The notes below the pieces were generated by a model. It was not told the origin of the DNA, did not search any database, and saw nothing but the letters and a program-made list of their open reading frames with translations. Positions 16,377-26,003 of a stretch of 64,000 bases of DNA are shown here, piece after piece. The DNA is from Thermoplasmata archaeon (GTDB lineage Archaea; Thermoplasmatota; Thermoplasmata; Lutacidiplasmatales; UBA184). The translations under genes were made by a program, and so were the position numbers. Location: NCBI GenBank assembly GCA_027314165.1, contig DAHVCH010000003.1:19038-83037 (forward strand), in the 5' to 3' direction. Position 1 is the stretch's first letter, and every line of letters begins with the position of its first letter.

Positions 16377-18776
16377 TTGGCTTCCACCTATCGCCTGTCT
16401 CTCAGGGTGGACACTTCGAAATTGGAGTTCTCCGGCAAAGTGACCGTCGGCCTCGCCTCCCCCTCGCGGGAGGTGCATCTCCACAGCCTTGGGCTCCAGA
16501 TCGACGGGGTCTCGACCCCGGCGGGAGCCGCGTCCTTCCACCTGGAGCCGGAGAAGCAGGAGCTCGTCGTGGGCCCGCTTCCTAACGGCACGACGGAGCT
16601 CACCGTCGCCTACCGAGGACGCGTGAGCACCGATTCCCTCGCCGGGTTCTATCGGTCCCGGCACGGGGTCGACGGCCAGTTGCTGACCACACACCTCGCC
16701 CCCACCGCCGCCCGTCGATTGCTCCCGTGCGTGGACCATCCCGCGGCCAAGGCGGTCTTCGAGGTGGACGTGACGACCACGGCCACCGACGAGGTCGTGT
16801 TCAACACCTCGCCTCGGAGCGTCTCCGAGCAGGGCGGGCAGAAGACCTGGAAGTTCGAGCCCACGCCCAAGATGTCCACCTACCTCCTCTACCTGGGGAT
16901 CGGCCGGTTCGACACGGTGGAAGAGACCCGCGGCGGCATCCGCGTCGCCGTCAAGGCCGCTCCGGGCTCGAAGGGCTCCTGCGGGTGGGCGCTCGAGAAC
17001 GGGCAGAAGAGCGTCCACGCCTTCTCGGAGTACTACGGGATCCCCTACCCTCTCCCCAAGCTGGACCTGATCTCGGTGCGGGACTTCGCCGCGGGGGCGA
17101 TGGAGAACTGGGGCGCGATCTCCTTCCGCGAGAGCGCGCTCCTCGCGGACGAACGCACGAGCACGCTCCGCCGCCGCGTGATCGCCGAGATCGTGGCGCA
17201 CGAGATCGCCCACCAGTGGTTCGGCAACCTCGTCACCATGGAGTGGTGGAACGACATCTGGCTCAACGAGAGCTTCGCGACCCACATGAGTTTCAAGATG
17301 GTCGACCGGTTCTATCCGGACTGGGACGCCCTGGGTCAGTTCCTGTTCATCGAGACCGGCCCCGCCCTCCTGGGGGACTCGATGGACAGCACCCACCCCA
17401 TCGACGTGGAGGTGAAGAACGTCGACGAGATCGGCGGGATCTTTGACGAGATCAGCTACGGGAAGGGCGCGAGCGTCCTTCGGATGATCGAGGCCTTCGT
17501 GAGCGAGGAGGCCTTCCGTCGCGGCGTGGCCGGTTATCTCCGCGCCCATGCCTACGGCAACGCCCGGGGCGAGGAGCTCTGGAGCTCGGTCGAGGCCAGC
17601 TCGGCGACCCCCGTCCGCCACACCATCGACGCGTGGATCCACCGGCCGGGCCATCCGCTGGTCAAGGCCGAACGCCGGGGGGAGCAGGTCCATCTCTCCC
17701 AGCGACGATTCCATCTCGCGGGAGATCACCCGGCGGGAGAGTGGCCGGTGCCCCTCATCTGCCGGGCCCAGGGGAAGGTCACGCGGATGCTGTTCGAGGG
17801 CCCCGAACTGGACCTGCCCCTCCCTTCGTGCGACGACCTGACCCTCAACCAGGATAGCGTCGGGTTCTACCGGGTGCTCTACGACGGCCCGACGTACGCG
17901 CGGCTTCGGGAGCACCTGCTCGACCTGTCCTCCCGTGAGCGGTGGGGGATGCTTCGCGACCTCTTCGCGTTCCTGCACTCGGGGGACGTGGACCTCCCCA
18001 CGTACCTGGGATTCCTGAGGAAGGTCGGCGAGGACGAGGACTGGCTCGCCCCGCTCGAGGCCTCCGACCAGGCCCTCCTGCTCTTCGAGATCTTCGGGGA
18101 GACGCACCCGATCGTCCGGGACCTTCGCGAGCTCGTCCACCGGCAAGGGGAGCGGCTCGGGCCCGAGAAGCGCCCGGGCGAGCCTCCCTCGCGCGGGGTC
18201 CTGCGGGAGCGGGTCAACGTGGCCCGCGCCTTCCTCGAGCCCGACTTCGCGCGCACCCTCGCGCCCCGGTTCAAGGATTGGACGACCCTGGACCCGGACC
18301 TCCGCACCGCGGTGGCCGTCGCCTTCGCGCGGACCGGGGGGGCCGACGCCCATGCCCCGATGGTGGCTCTGGCCGGCTCGGTCCAGAGCGAGGCCGAGGT
18401 GGAACAGCTCCTGGTGGGGCTGACCTCGTTCCGGGAGGGTGCGCTCGTCAGCAGGACCCTCGACTGGGCGCTGGAGGGGGGCGTGAGCCGCGGGCTCGTT
18501 CGCGCCGTGGGGATCGCGGCCGCGGGGAACCCTGCCTCCCGGGCGGCCCTATGGGACTGGTTCCAGCGCGCGGTGGAGCGGCTCGAGGCGATCTACCAAG
18601 GGACCGCCATGCTTTCGCTCATGGTCGAGCAGGTGATCCCCTCCGCGGGACTGGGACGCGAGGCGGAGGTCCGCAGGGTGCTGAGCGGTCGCCCCATCGC
18701 CGAATGCGACCGCGCCGTGCGCAAGGGACTGGAGCTTCTCGCGATCCGCGAGAGGATGCTCGCTCGGTCGCACTGA
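16377..18776 (+). CDS. M1-family metalloaminopeptidase (tricorn-interacting-factor F2/F3-like)
   Basis: Zinc aminopeptidase of 799 residues that trims peptides from the N-terminus. In Thermoplasma, relatives act downstream of proteasome and tricorn. GAMEN exopeptidase motif at residues 240-244, zinc site HEIAH at 275-279 and the third ligand Glu298 in WLNESFA, the canonical 18-residue spacing. An N-terminal beta saddle precedes the catalytic domain, and an ERAP1-like helical C-terminal domain follows. There is no signal peptide, so it is intracellular. The TTG start begins the family-typical YRLSLRVDTSKLEFSG strand; an AGTAATC sequence about 45 bases upstream is a weak promoter candidate. It converges with the 146-residue unknown gene. 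Confidence 0.95.
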   Translation: MASTYRLSLRVDTSKLEFSGKVTVGLASPSREVHLHSLGLQIDGVSTPAGAASFHLEPEKQELVVGPLPNGTTELTVAYRGRVSTDSLAGFYRSRHGVDGQLLTTHLAPTAARRLLPCVDHPAAKAVFEVDVTTTATDEVVFNTSPRSVSEQGGQKTWKFEPTPKMSTYLLYLGIGRFDTVEETRGGIRVAVKAAPGSKGSCGWALENGQKSVHAFSEYYGIPYPLPKLDLISVRDFAAGAMENWGAISFRESALLADERTSTLRRRVIAEIVAHEIAHQWFGNLVTMEWWNDIWLNESFATHMSFKMVDRFYPDWDALGQFLFIETGPALLGDSMDSTHPIDVEVKNVDEIGGIFDEISYGKGASVLRMIEAFVSEEAFRRGVAGYLRAHAYGNARGEELWSSVEASSATPVRHTIDAWIHRPGHPLVKAERRGEQVHLSQRRFHLAGDHPAGEWPVPLICRAQGKVTRMLFEGPELDLPLPSCDDLTLNQDSVGFYRVLYDGPTYARLREHLLDLSSRERWGMLRDLFAFLHSGDVDLPTYLGFLRKVGEDEDWLAPLEASDQALLLFEIFGETHPIVRDLRELVHRQGERLGPEKRPGEPPSRGVLRERVNVARAFLEPDFARTLAPRFKDWTTLDPDLRTAVAVAFARTGGADAHAPMVALAGSVQSEAEVEQLLVGLTSFREGALVSRTLDWALEGGVSRGLVRAVGIAAAGNPASRAALWDWFQRAVERLEAIYQGTAMLSLMVEQVIPSAGLGREAEVRRVLSGRPIAECDRAVRKGLELLAIRERMLARSH

Positions 18777-18782
18777 ACCGGA

Positions 18783-19223
18783 TCACGGGAGGGGGTCGGC
18801 CCCTTCCACCGGCAGCGGGCCCAGCTCCCCGACCCGGGCCTTCACTCGGGCCCAGAACGCCCGGATCTCCTCAGAGGAGGGCCGGCGTCTTTCGGAGAGG
18901 CGGTACTCGGCCTCGAGCCGTTCCGCGTCGTCGGCGTCCCACTTGAGCCGCAGCACGCCCCCCTGCCAGGGTTCCTCGAAGACGAAGATCCGCTTTCGCG
19001 CGTCGGTCGACACCGGCTCCGGCTTGAGCAGGTCGAGGGGCGGACTGGGCGGTGGCGGGAACGGGCCCATGAGCATCACCGTCGGGGCAGGCGGAGGCAG
19101 CCGAAGACGGATCCACGCGGAGGTGTGGCCGAACCGGCGCTTGGAGGAGGGAGGGAGCGGCACGGACCTGTCAGGTGGGCGGTCCTTCTTCACGGTTCGG
19201 GGCGCGGAGCCCCGGCCGACCAT
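18783..19223 (-). CDS. Hypothetical protein with basic/Pro-rich N-terminus
   Basis: Not recognised. About 146 residues from ATG 19223 (GTG 19265 would give 160). The first half is proline-rich and low in complexity (MGPFPPPPSPPLDLL). The second half is charged and predicted helical, with a compact strand pair RIFVFEEPWQGGVLRLKWDAD. A palindromic GCTTAAGC at 19266-19273 lies about 45 bases before the ATG, between this gene and the divergent zinc-finger gene, and could serve both directions. GC3 bias supports coding. No function can be assigned. Confidence 0.6.
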   Translation of the reverse strand: MVGRGSAPRTVKKDRPPDRSVPLPPSSKRRFGHTSAWIRLRLPPPAPTVMLMGPFPPPPSPPLDLLKPEPVSTDARKRIFVFEEPWQGGVLRLKWDADDAERLEAEYRLSERRRPSSEEIRAFWARVKARVGELGPLPVEGADPLP

Positions 19224-19306
19224 CCCTTCGGCCAGGGCCCGCGCCTCGCTCGAGTGGAACGGCACGCTTAAGCGGCCCTCCGCGGCTCGAGAGGGGCGGA
19301 GCGTCG

Positions 19307-20641
19307 TTGGGGCCCTCTCTCGAGCGCACGAATGGCGCGGCGGGTCCGACCGGGGGGTGGGCGCGTTGCCCCGTCTGCCACCGGGGGCTGCACGGGGTCC
19401 CGTTCCCTCGCCACATGACCCTCGAGCATGGGGGGTCCTCCCGGAACGCCAGGGACGCTTCGTCTTCCTCTTCGAACTCCTCGCCGGAGAAGGCGACCAC
19501 AGCCCTGGGAGGGATGGAGGAGATCGCCGATCCCGGCCCGGAACCTCTCATGGCCGATCTCCGGTCTGTCCTTCTGGAGCACGCAGGAGAGCCGCAGGTG
19601 ACCACGCCCCCCGTGCCACCGACGTCCGTCGACCCGACCCCCTCCGTCGGTCCCTCGGGAACGGAGGGACCGGACAGGGCCCCGCCCGTCCCGGGTGACG
19701 AGGCAGAGCTCGAGGTCATGCGCGGGAAGTTGCGGGACTTCAGCGAGGGCCTCCTCGACCTCCAGGGCCGCCTACACGAACGCGAGGAGCTCGAGCAACG
19801 GGAGCTGGACCACGCGAGGTCGGTCGATGACGAGCGGCTCGCCCGCATCCAGACCCTCGAGAAGGAGCTCAAGGCCGCGCGGGAAGAGAGCGGACGGTCA
19901 CTCGCGATGGCCGAGGAGCGGCGCGGCGAGCTCGAGTCCGCTTCCCAACGGTGCGCCGAGACGGAGCAGCGCCTCACCGCCCTTGACGAGGAGCATGCGC
20001 GGACGCTGGAGGAGCTGAAGGCCCTCCTTCGTCGCTCCTCGGAGCTGGAGAGCGAGCAGCGCGGCCTCCATGAGCAGCTCGCGGCCGAGCAGGAACGCCG
20101 TACGGAGGCCGTGCAGGCACAGGAGTCGGTCCGCCAGGACCTGCGCGCAGCTGTGGAGGAGGCGATCGCCCTCCGCGCGCGCCTCTCCGAGATGCGAGGA
20201 CCCGGCCCATCGCCTCCCACTTCGTCCTCCTCATCGCCCCCCTCCCCATCGCCCTCCCCTTCCTGCACCCCGTCGCCACCGGCGACACCCTCCACCCCCC
20301 ACGCCGCCTCGAGGGTCGTCGCCTCGGTCCCCGTCGGCTTCCTCGGCCCCGACGGGCGGACCATCACCAAGGAGTCCTTCTTCGCGGTCGGAAAGGGGGA
20401 GGCGTTGGAGCAGCTCCTCGGGAACGTGCTGGACCGGTGGCGGACGACGCAACGGCCGCTGGTCGCGGGAAGCCTTCCAGGCGGAGGGTTCTCCCTATCT
20501 TTGCAAGGCGACCCGGAGCGGAGGGGCCTGCGGATCCTTCCCACCGGGGTCTTCCTGCTCCGCCTCGCCCCGGCGGAACTGGCTTCCCTGGGCGAACTGC
20601 CGCCTCTGGTCCGGCGGCACGACGGCCCTCACCCCGCCTGA
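19307..20641 (+). CDS. Zinc-finger coiled-coil protein
   Basis: Roughly 444 residues from TTG 19307. Residues 21-41 carry a C2H2 finger: Cys21, Cys24, His36, His41 (C-x2-C-x11-H-x4-H, ending HMTLEH). A Ser/Glu/Pro-rich spacer follows. Residues about 130-290 form a long charged coiled coil rich in ExxL/RxxE heptads. A Ser/Pro-rich linker (SPSPSPSC region) leads to a compact C-terminal domain of about 110 residues (FLGPDGRTITKESFFAVGKG) that looks globular. It is not SMC- or Rad50-like because no ATPase is present. The same finger spacing recurs in the protein at 58.2-58.8 kb. Function unknown; a structural or nucleic-acid-tethering role is inference. The start is uncertain. Confidence 0.65.
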   Translation: MGPSLERTNGAAGPTGGWARCPVCHRGLHGVPFPRHMTLEHGGSSRNARDASSSSSNSSPEKATTALGGMEEIADPGPEPLMADLRSVLLEHAGEPQVTTPPVPPTSVDPTPSVGPSGTEGPDRAPPVPGDEAELEVMRGKLRDFSEGLLDLQGRLHEREELEQRELDHARSVDDERLARIQTLEKELKAAREESGRSLAMAEERRGELESASQRCAETEQRLTALDEEHARTLEELKALLRRSSELESEQRGLHEQLAAEQERRTEAVQAQESVRQDLRAAVEEAIALRARLSEMRGPGPSPPTSSSSSPPSPSPSPSCTPSPPATPSTPHAASRVVASVPVGFLGPDGRTITKESFFAVGKGEALEQLLGNVLDRWRTTQRPLVAGSLPGGGFSLSLQGDPERRGLRILPTGVFLLRLAPAELASLGELPPLVRRHDGPHPA

Positions 20642-20663
20642 GCGGCTGATCCCCCTCTGGGGG

Positions 20664-21887
20664 TTAGGGGACGTGGACCGGCTTCGGGCCGGCCGAAGGG
20701 GACGGGGCGTTCGGGACGAACGGCAGCGGGACAACCTTCGCTCCCGTGCGCCGCCCGCGCACCTCGATCTCGAGCCGGGCCCCGTTCGCGGAGAGCTCGG
20801 CTGGAAGGTAGGCGAGCGCGATGCCCTGGTGGAGCGTGGGAGACAGGCAGCCGGAGCTCACCGTGGCCACCGGCGTCCCGTCGTGAAGGATGGGAGAGCC
20901 GTGCCGGGGGATGACCGAGGGTTCGTCCGTGAGGATGCCGGTCCACCGCGCGTAGCGCCCCTCGTTGCGCTGCTTCTCCAGCGAGTCCCTCCCGACGAAG
21001 GGATGGTCCAGGTCCAGGAATCGGTCCATCATCGCTTCGACGGGGGTGCGGTCCCGGTGGAAGTCGACGCCGGAGAGCAGGAACCCCTTCTCCATCCGTA
21101 GCGTGTCGCGAGCGCCAAGTCCGCAGGGCACGGCGCCCTTTCCGACGAGCTCGCGCCAGACCTCCACGCTGCGGGCGGCCGAGACGAAGACCTCGTACCC
21201 GAGCTCACCGGTGTAACCGGTCCTGCTCACGAACGCCTCCCCGTTGTTCAGGATGCGGGAAGCGAACCCCTTGCCGAAGTGGCGGGGCCCCTTCTCTCCG
21301 AACCGGTAGTACCCGCCGGTGTAGGGCCGCAGGCCGAGGTCCCACCCGTAGGTGGCCTCGAGGAGCTGGCGCGACTTGGGACCCTGGACGGCGAGGATGG
21401 CCATCTCGCCGTTGTGGCGCACGATCTGGCATCCCTCCGGGCGGTGCTGGAGGATGACCTCGAGCACGCGCGGGGTCGTCCCCGCGTTGGGAACGAAGAG
21501 GAAGCTCGTCGGCTCCGCTTCCTCATCCAGGCGGGTGAAGATGAGGTCGTCGATCATCCTCGCGTCCGCGTCCAGGAAGAACGAGTACCGGCACCGGCCG
21601 GGGGCCGTCGTGAGGGCGTTCGCGGGGGTGCGCCGCGCGAGGAGCGCGGCCGATCCCTTTCCCTCGATCGAGACGATGCCCATGTGGGAGACGTCGAAGA
21701 GCCCCACCCCCTCCCGCACCGCGCGGTGTTCGCCGAGGATGCCCGTCGCGGCGTAGTAGAGGGGCATCTCCCAGCCGCCGAACGGGACCATGTGGCCTTC
21801 TGCGGCCACGTGAAGGGCGTGCAGCGGCGTGGTCCGGATCGGGGGAGCCTTCTCGTCGCTCACGAAGGCCGGGAGCACTCCGCTCAT
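20664..21887 (-). CDS. gcvT: Aminomethyltransferase (glycine cleavage T-protein)
   Basis: 407 residues. Transfers the methylene of aminomethyl-lipoyl H-protein to tetrahydrofolate in glycine cleavage, or acts as a related folate-dependent demethylase. Family marks: MVPFGGWEMPLYY, GLFDVSHMG, the Asp of ARMIDDLIF, AVQGPKSRQLL, SRTGYTGELGYEVF, GLGARDTLRMEKG and the C-terminal SPTLHQGIALAYLP. ATG 21887 overlaps the TGA of purP by four bases, so it is the last gene of the hydroxylase-purP operon. No gcvH or gcvP is visible in the window, leaving open whether it works in glycine cleavage or independently. It ends 22 bases from the convergent zinc-finger gene. Confidence 0.92.
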   Translation of the reverse strand: MSGVLPAFVSDEKAPPIRTTPLHALHVAAEGHMVPFGGWEMPLYYAATGILGEHRAVREGVGLFDVSHMGIVSIEGKGSAALLARRTPANALTTAPGRCRYSFFLDADARMIDDLIFTRLDEEAEPTSFLFVPNAGTTPRVLEVILQHRPEGCQIVRHNGEMAILAVQGPKSRQLLEATYGWDLGLRPYTGGYYRFGEKGPRHFGKGFASRILNNGEAFVSRTGYTGELGYEVFVSAARSVEVWRELVGKGAVPCGLGARDTLRMEKGFLLSGVDFHRDRTPVEAMMDRFLDLDHPFVGRDSLEKQRNEGRYARWTGILTDEPSVIPRHGSPILHDGTPVATVSSGCLSPTLHQGIALAYLPAELSANGARLEIEVRGRRTGAKVVPLPFVPNAPSPSAGPKPVHVP

Positions 21888-23038
21888 GTCACGAGCTCCT
21901 CGAGCCGGCCTTCGTCCAGGGCACGGCGGAGCTCGAAGGCCATGCGTCGTCCGGAAGACATCGGGACGCGCCACAACGTGTTGCCGTACGGGTGGCCCAG
22001 GGCCATGTGGATGTTCGTCCCCCCTCCGAGCCGTGCGGCCACGTCGAAGACGAAGAGCTTTCCGTCGTGGTCGATGCACGTCTGGAGACAGAAGGGCCCG
22101 ATGATCCCGGGGGGGTAGCGCTCCCGAGCGGCGTCGACGAACTTCTCGCCGATCTTGAAGACCTCCTCCAGGAGCGACTCGCGGACGGTCAGGCTCCCGT
22201 GCCCGACCACGGTGTACTCGGGGATCCTCGCGATGTCGGGGAGGGCCAGTTGCTGCTCGGCCGGCAGCCGCACCATGCCGTCCAACGAGCTCTCCCGGCG
22301 CTCGTCCACGCCCAGCAGCTCGAGACGCTCGAGCCGCGGGGCCAACGGGCTCAGGAAGAAGTTGAAGTTGAACACCGGTCCCAGGATGTACTGCTCGATC
22401 CGCGCCCGGTCCAGGTCCTCCTGGGTCACGGTCCCCTGGGCGAGGAGCGCCGCGGATTTCTTCAGGAACTCCGCGTGCGAGGCGCAGGTGAAGAACCCCC
22501 GCTCGAGCCGCTTCTGGGCGTGCGGGAGCTTCACGATGGAGAGCCCCTCGATCTGCTTCACGTCCGCGATGGGGCGCGGCGTGGGGATCTGCGCCCGGTC
22601 GAGGAGGGTGTAGTAGTTCTCGCGCTCGCTGCGCTCCTCGATCCGGAGCATTGCGCGCGAGCCCAGGATGGGAAGGTGCAGCTGGTCCTCCAAGGCGTCG
22701 ATCGCCAGGTAGGAGGAGAGCGCCCGGTTCGGCACGAGGAGGACCCCCGCCTGCCGCAGGCGCTCCTGCATCTCCTCCTTGAGCAGTTCATCGAACTTGT
22801 CCAGGACCATCGAGGTGTCCACGCACCCCTTCAGGAGGTTCCCGGTCACGTCGCGGAAGGCCCGGTAGTACTGGCTGTAGGTCTTCTCGCGACCCCGCTG
22901 GCAGATGGCCAGCGTCCGGAACCCCTCGGAGGCCGCCCCGTCGAACGTGTCGAGGGCCGAGTGGGAGGCGACTGCTCCGACGACCGGCGGGAGGGGGTAG
23001 TCCTTCAAGCGCGCCTGGACCTTTGACCGCTCGATCAC
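21884..23038 (-). CDS. purP: FAICAR synthetase (formate-dependent AICAR ligase)
   Basis: Archaeal purine enzyme that uses ATP and formate to convert AICAR to FAICAR, replacing the folate-dependent step. Length 384. Marks are VASHSALDTFDGA, GREKTYSQYYR, VLVPNRALSSYL, the ATP-grasp blocks NFNFFLSPL and GIIGPFCLQTC, and DVAARLGGGTNIHMALGHPYG. GTG 23038 overlaps the TGA of the molybdenum-subunit gene (GTGA) and its own TGA overlaps the gcvT ATG (ATGA), so translation is coupled in both directions. Neighbours suggest local formate and one-carbon supply. A complete purH lies at 36.5 kb, making this step apparently redundant. Confidence 0.93.
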   Translation of the reverse strand: MIERSKVQARLKDYPLPPVVGAVASHSALDTFDGAASEGFRTLAICQRGREKTYSQYYRAFRDVTGNLLKGCVDTSMVLDKFDELLKEEMQERLRQAGVLLVPNRALSSYLAIDALEDQLHLPILGSRAMLRIEERSERENYYTLLDRAQIPTPRPIADVKQIEGLSIVKLPHAQKRLERGFFTCASHAEFLKKSAALLAQGTVTQEDLDRARIEQYILGPVFNFNFFLSPLAPRLERLELLGVDERRESSLDGMVRLPAEQQLALPDIARIPEYTVVGHGSLTVRESLLEEVFKIGEKFVDAARERYPPGIIGPFCLQTCIDHDGKLFVFDVAARLGGGTNIHMALGHPYGNTLWRVPMSSGRRMAFELRRALDEGRLEELVT

Positions 23039-25338
23039 CCGACCGACCCCCCTGCGCGCGCGGGACCCTTCCCTTCAGCTGGGGTCGGAGCGCCCGAAGA
23101 GATAAGCCCGAGGGCTCGGGCCACCCGCTCCGGGGTCAAGGGCAGGTCCCGGACCCTGGCCCCCGTGGCGTCGGCCACGGCGTTGGCCACCGCGGCGGGC
23201 ACCGGGATGATGGGCGGCTCGCCCACGCCTTTCGCCCCTCCGGGACCGCTGCCGAGGTACCCTTCGATCGCCTCGATGCGGAGCTCCCGCGGCACGTCGT
23301 GGATCGTGGGGACGCGGTAGTCAAGGAGACCGGCGTTCAGGAGACGTCCCTGGGGGGTCAGGAGCCCCTCCTCGGTGAGCGCCGTCCCGAGCCCCATGAG
23401 GATGGCCCCCTCCACCTGACCGCGGTAGCCCTCCGGGTCCACCACGTGACCCGCGTCCTGGAAGGCCGCGTAGCGCACCACACGCACGGCGCCCGTGGAG
23501 CGGTCGATGGCCACCTGCGCGAGATGGACGGAGGCGATCAGGTCCGCGTAGGGATAGAGCACCCCTTCCTGGACCAGGGAAGTGTCCAGCGCCTGGGAGC
23601 GCCCGTACTCCTTCCCATGGGACAGGATGCCGCCCTCCCGTCTCTCCTTCCGGGTGAGGAGCGACGAGAGCGAGCGGACGCGATCGCCGACCCGCACGCG
23701 GACCTCCCGCTTCTCGAACAGGAGGACGGGAGCGCCCGTCCGCTTCCCTCCGCGAGCACCCGAGCCACCCTTGGACCAACGTGCCGCCAGCTCGCGCAGA
23801 AGGGCGAGGCAGCCCTTCTCCACGGCGCGTCCCAGGGCGATGGTGGTGCGGCTCCCCCAGACGCCGCTATCGAACGGGGCCCGGGAAGTGTCAGCGTACT
23901 CGACCCTCACCGCTTCGCGCGGGAGCCCCGTCCGGGAGGAGGCGATGGCCCGTAGCCCCTCGACGATCGACCCCGTGCCGATCTCCCGTTCCCCTTGCAG
24001 GATCGAGAGCCCCTTCGGGCCCAACCGGAGGATCGCTTCTCCCCCAGAGGAGGTCCCGGTCGACCAGAACCCGACCGCCGCACCGATCCCCGTGCCCTCG
24101 GCCCCCTTCAGTTCCGCGCGCCAGGCCTTCTCCAGCTCGTGCGCCCGGTCCAGGGCCTCCGCCGCCGCGAAAGGACCGACCTCCTGGCCGAAGGGGTTGA
24201 TCTCCCCCGGGGTCCAGATGTGGGCCTTCCGGAACTCGATGGGGTCGACCCCCATCCGCCGGGCGAGCGAGTCCAGGTGGCTCTCCGCAGCGAAGGTGCA
24301 CTGGGGGGCGAGAGGAGCGCGGTGGGGGCCGAAGGGTGGCCGGTTCGTACGGAGGGCGTACCCTTCGAGCTCCCAGGCCTCGAGACGGTACGGCCCGAGC
24401 GTGAACCCGAGGGCGAACCCCAGCGCGAAGTCGCGCCCGGGCAGGGAGGCCCCGGTGTCGAGCAGAAGACGTGTCCGGCGTGCGACGAGCCGACCGCCCT
24501 TCACGCAGCTCGACATCCGGAAGACCGCCGGCTGGGTCGTGCGCGTGAACAGGAACTCCTCGCGGAAGGTGAGCGCGAGACGGACCGGTCGACCGGCGAG
24601 CTTGGAGAGGAGCAGCGCGTGCGCCTCCAGGAGCGCCTCGTTCTTCCCTCCGAACCCTCCTCCGACCCAGGTCCCCTCCACCCGCACCTTCTCCTGAGGA
24701 AGGCCGAGCTTGTCGGCGAGGTCCTCCCGAAGACCGAAGGGCGTCTGGGTGGTCGTGCGGACGTGCCAGTCCTCTCCCGTCACCTTCGCCAGGCAGGAGT
24801 GAGGTTCCATCGGGACCTGGGCGACCATGGGGGTGCGGTAGACCTCCTCATGGACCAGGTCGCAGCTCCGAGCGATGCGGTCGAAGTCGCCGCGGTGGGC
24901 CAGGACGTGGGCGTTGACCCGCGGATCGGCCTTCATGCGATCCCGGTCCGGCCACTCGGAGAATTCCGATTCGATGTCGGTGAAGGCCGGTTGGACCTCC
25001 CACTCGGATTTCACCAGACGCGCCGCGGCCCGGGCGGCGGCCAACGTCTCCGCCGCGACCAGGGCCACCGGTTCTCCCTGGAAGCGGGAGGCCTTCGCGA
25101 CGAGCAGCGGGCTCGCCTCGTCGATCTCGCGGTGCGGGAGCAAAGACAGGACCTCTTTCGAGGTCAGGACCGCCCGGACCAGGGGGGCCCGGCGCGCCTC
25201 CTCCGTATCGAGGGAGACCAGTCGGGCGTGCGGATGCGGGGAGGTGACGTAGACCGCCCAGAGCATCTTCGGGGCGGAGAGGTCGAACCCGTACTCCCGG
25301 GCCCCGGCGGTCTTCGGGAGCGCGTCGGTCCGTGTCAT
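23035..25338 (-). CDS. Molybdenum hydroxylase large (molybdopterin-binding) subunit
   Basis: 767-residue catalytic subunit of a xanthine dehydrogenase/aldehyde oxidase family enzyme. Seen: YVTSPHPHARLVSLDT at the start, QVPMEPHSC, WVGGGFGGKNEALLEAHA, the pterin-adjacent Arg in PHRAPLAPQ, GEREIGTGSIVEG, and the catalytic Glu in GAKGVGEPP near the C-terminus. The AYRCSFR-type loop of form I CO dehydrogenase is absent. Substrate (purine, aldehyde or another) cannot be deduced. ATG 25338 overlaps the TGA of the iron-sulfur subunit gene; a longer frame runs back into that gene only. Together with the next two entries it makes a complete three-subunit hydroxylase. Confidence 0.93.
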   Translation of the reverse strand: MTRTDALPKTAGAREYGFDLSAPKMLWAVYVTSPHPHARLVSLDTEEARRAPLVRAVLTSKEVLSLLPHREIDEASPLLVAKASRFQGEPVALVAAETLAAARAAARLVKSEWEVQPAFTDIESEFSEWPDRDRMKADPRVNAHVLAHRGDFDRIARSCDLVHEEVYRTPMVAQVPMEPHSCLAKVTGEDWHVRTTTQTPFGLREDLADKLGLPQEKVRVEGTWVGGGFGGKNEALLEAHALLLSKLAGRPVRLALTFREEFLFTRTTQPAVFRMSSCVKGGRLVARRTRLLLDTGASLPGRDFALGFALGFTLGPYRLEAWELEGYALRTNRPPFGPHRAPLAPQCTFAAESHLDSLARRMGVDPIEFRKAHIWTPGEINPFGQEVGPFAAAEALDRAHELEKAWRAELKGAEGTGIGAAVGFWSTGTSSGGEAILRLGPKGLSILQGEREIGTGSIVEGLRAIASSRTGLPREAVRVEYADTSRAPFDSGVWGSRTTIALGRAVEKGCLALLRELAARWSKGGSGARGGKRTGAPVLLFEKREVRVRVGDRVRSLSSLLTRKERREGGILSHGKEYGRSQALDTSLVQEGVLYPYADLIASVHLAQVAIDRSTGAVRVVRYAAFQDAGHVVDPEGYRGQVEGAILMGLGTALTEEGLLTPQGRLLNAGLLDYRVPTIHDVPRELRIEAIEGYLGSGPGGAKGVGEPPIIPVPAAVANAVADATGARVRDLPLTPERVARALGLISSGAPTPAEGKGPARAGGSVG

Positions 25339-26003
25339 CGGCGCCGCCCCCTCGGGGCCCTCGCGGCCTTCGCGGCCTTCGGGACCTTCTTGGGCGTCGC
25401 TTCCCGGCCCGGCCCCTTCACGCGCGGCCGTCCCGTAACGACCTGGAAGTCGGAGCGGGCGAGCGGCCTCTCCTCCTCCCCGATCTGCCCCTTCTCCGCC
25501 ACTTCTCCGTCCTTCCCAGGACCGGAGCGGGCCGCGACCTCGGACAATGCCCGGAGGATCGCGTAGTACCCGGTGCATCGGCAGAGGTTCCCTCCGAGCT
25601 CCTTCGCCAGCGATTCCGCGCTACGGGGAGGACCTCCCGACCTCTCGCGGAGGAGCCCTTCCACCGCCACGACGAACCCGGGAGTGCAGTACCCGCATTG
25701 GACCGCGCCCGCTCGGGCGAAGGCCTCGGCCACGAGTTTCGCCCCCGGGCTCCGGGCGGAGAGCTCGTCCGCGGTCTCGACCGATCTGCCCTCGGCCTCT
25801 CGCGCGGGCGTGAGGCAGGAGAGCACGCTCTTTCCGTCGACGAGGACCGTGCAGGCCCCGCAGTCCCCCGTGCGGCACCCTTCCTTCGTACCCTTGAGGC
25901 CGAGGCGCCACCGCAGGAGGTCGAGGAGCCGCTCGTCGTCCGGGACATCGGGGATGGAACGGGCCTTCCCGTTCACCTTCGTCCGGAGGGGTTTGGCGGG
26001 CAT
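25335..26003 (-). CDS. Molybdenum hydroxylase [2Fe-2S] subunit
   Basis: 222 residues, carrying electrons from the molybdenum site to FAD. The plant-type ferredoxin cluster is EGCRTGDCGACTVLVDG plus SC, and the helical second cluster is QCGYCTPGF and GNLCRCTGY. The family usually has about 160 residues; here a basic Lys/Arg/Pro tail of about 60 residues follows, ending in RRR. Its ATG shares one base with the stop of the FAD subunit gene (TGATG), and its own TGA overlaps the next ATG. Order FAD, FeS, Mo is common in this family. The longer upstream frame is an overlap with the FAD gene and was rejected. Confidence 0.94.
   Translation of the reverse strand: MPAKPLRTKVNGKARSIPDVPDDERLLDLLRWRLGLKGTKEGCRTGDCGACTVLVDGKSVLSCLTPAREAEGRSVETADELSARSPGAKLVAEAFARAGAVQCGYCTPGFVVAVEGLLRERSGGPPRSAESLAKELGGNLCRCTGYYAILRALSEVAARSGPGKDGEVAEKGQIGEEERPLARSDFQVVTGRPRVKGPGREATPKKVPKAAKAARAPRGRRR

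Noticed and set aside
16128..18353. Long antisense frame (741 codons) opposite the aminopeptidase
   Set aside because: Low-complexity Arg/Gly/Pro-rich shadow; the opposite strand has the full M1 signature.
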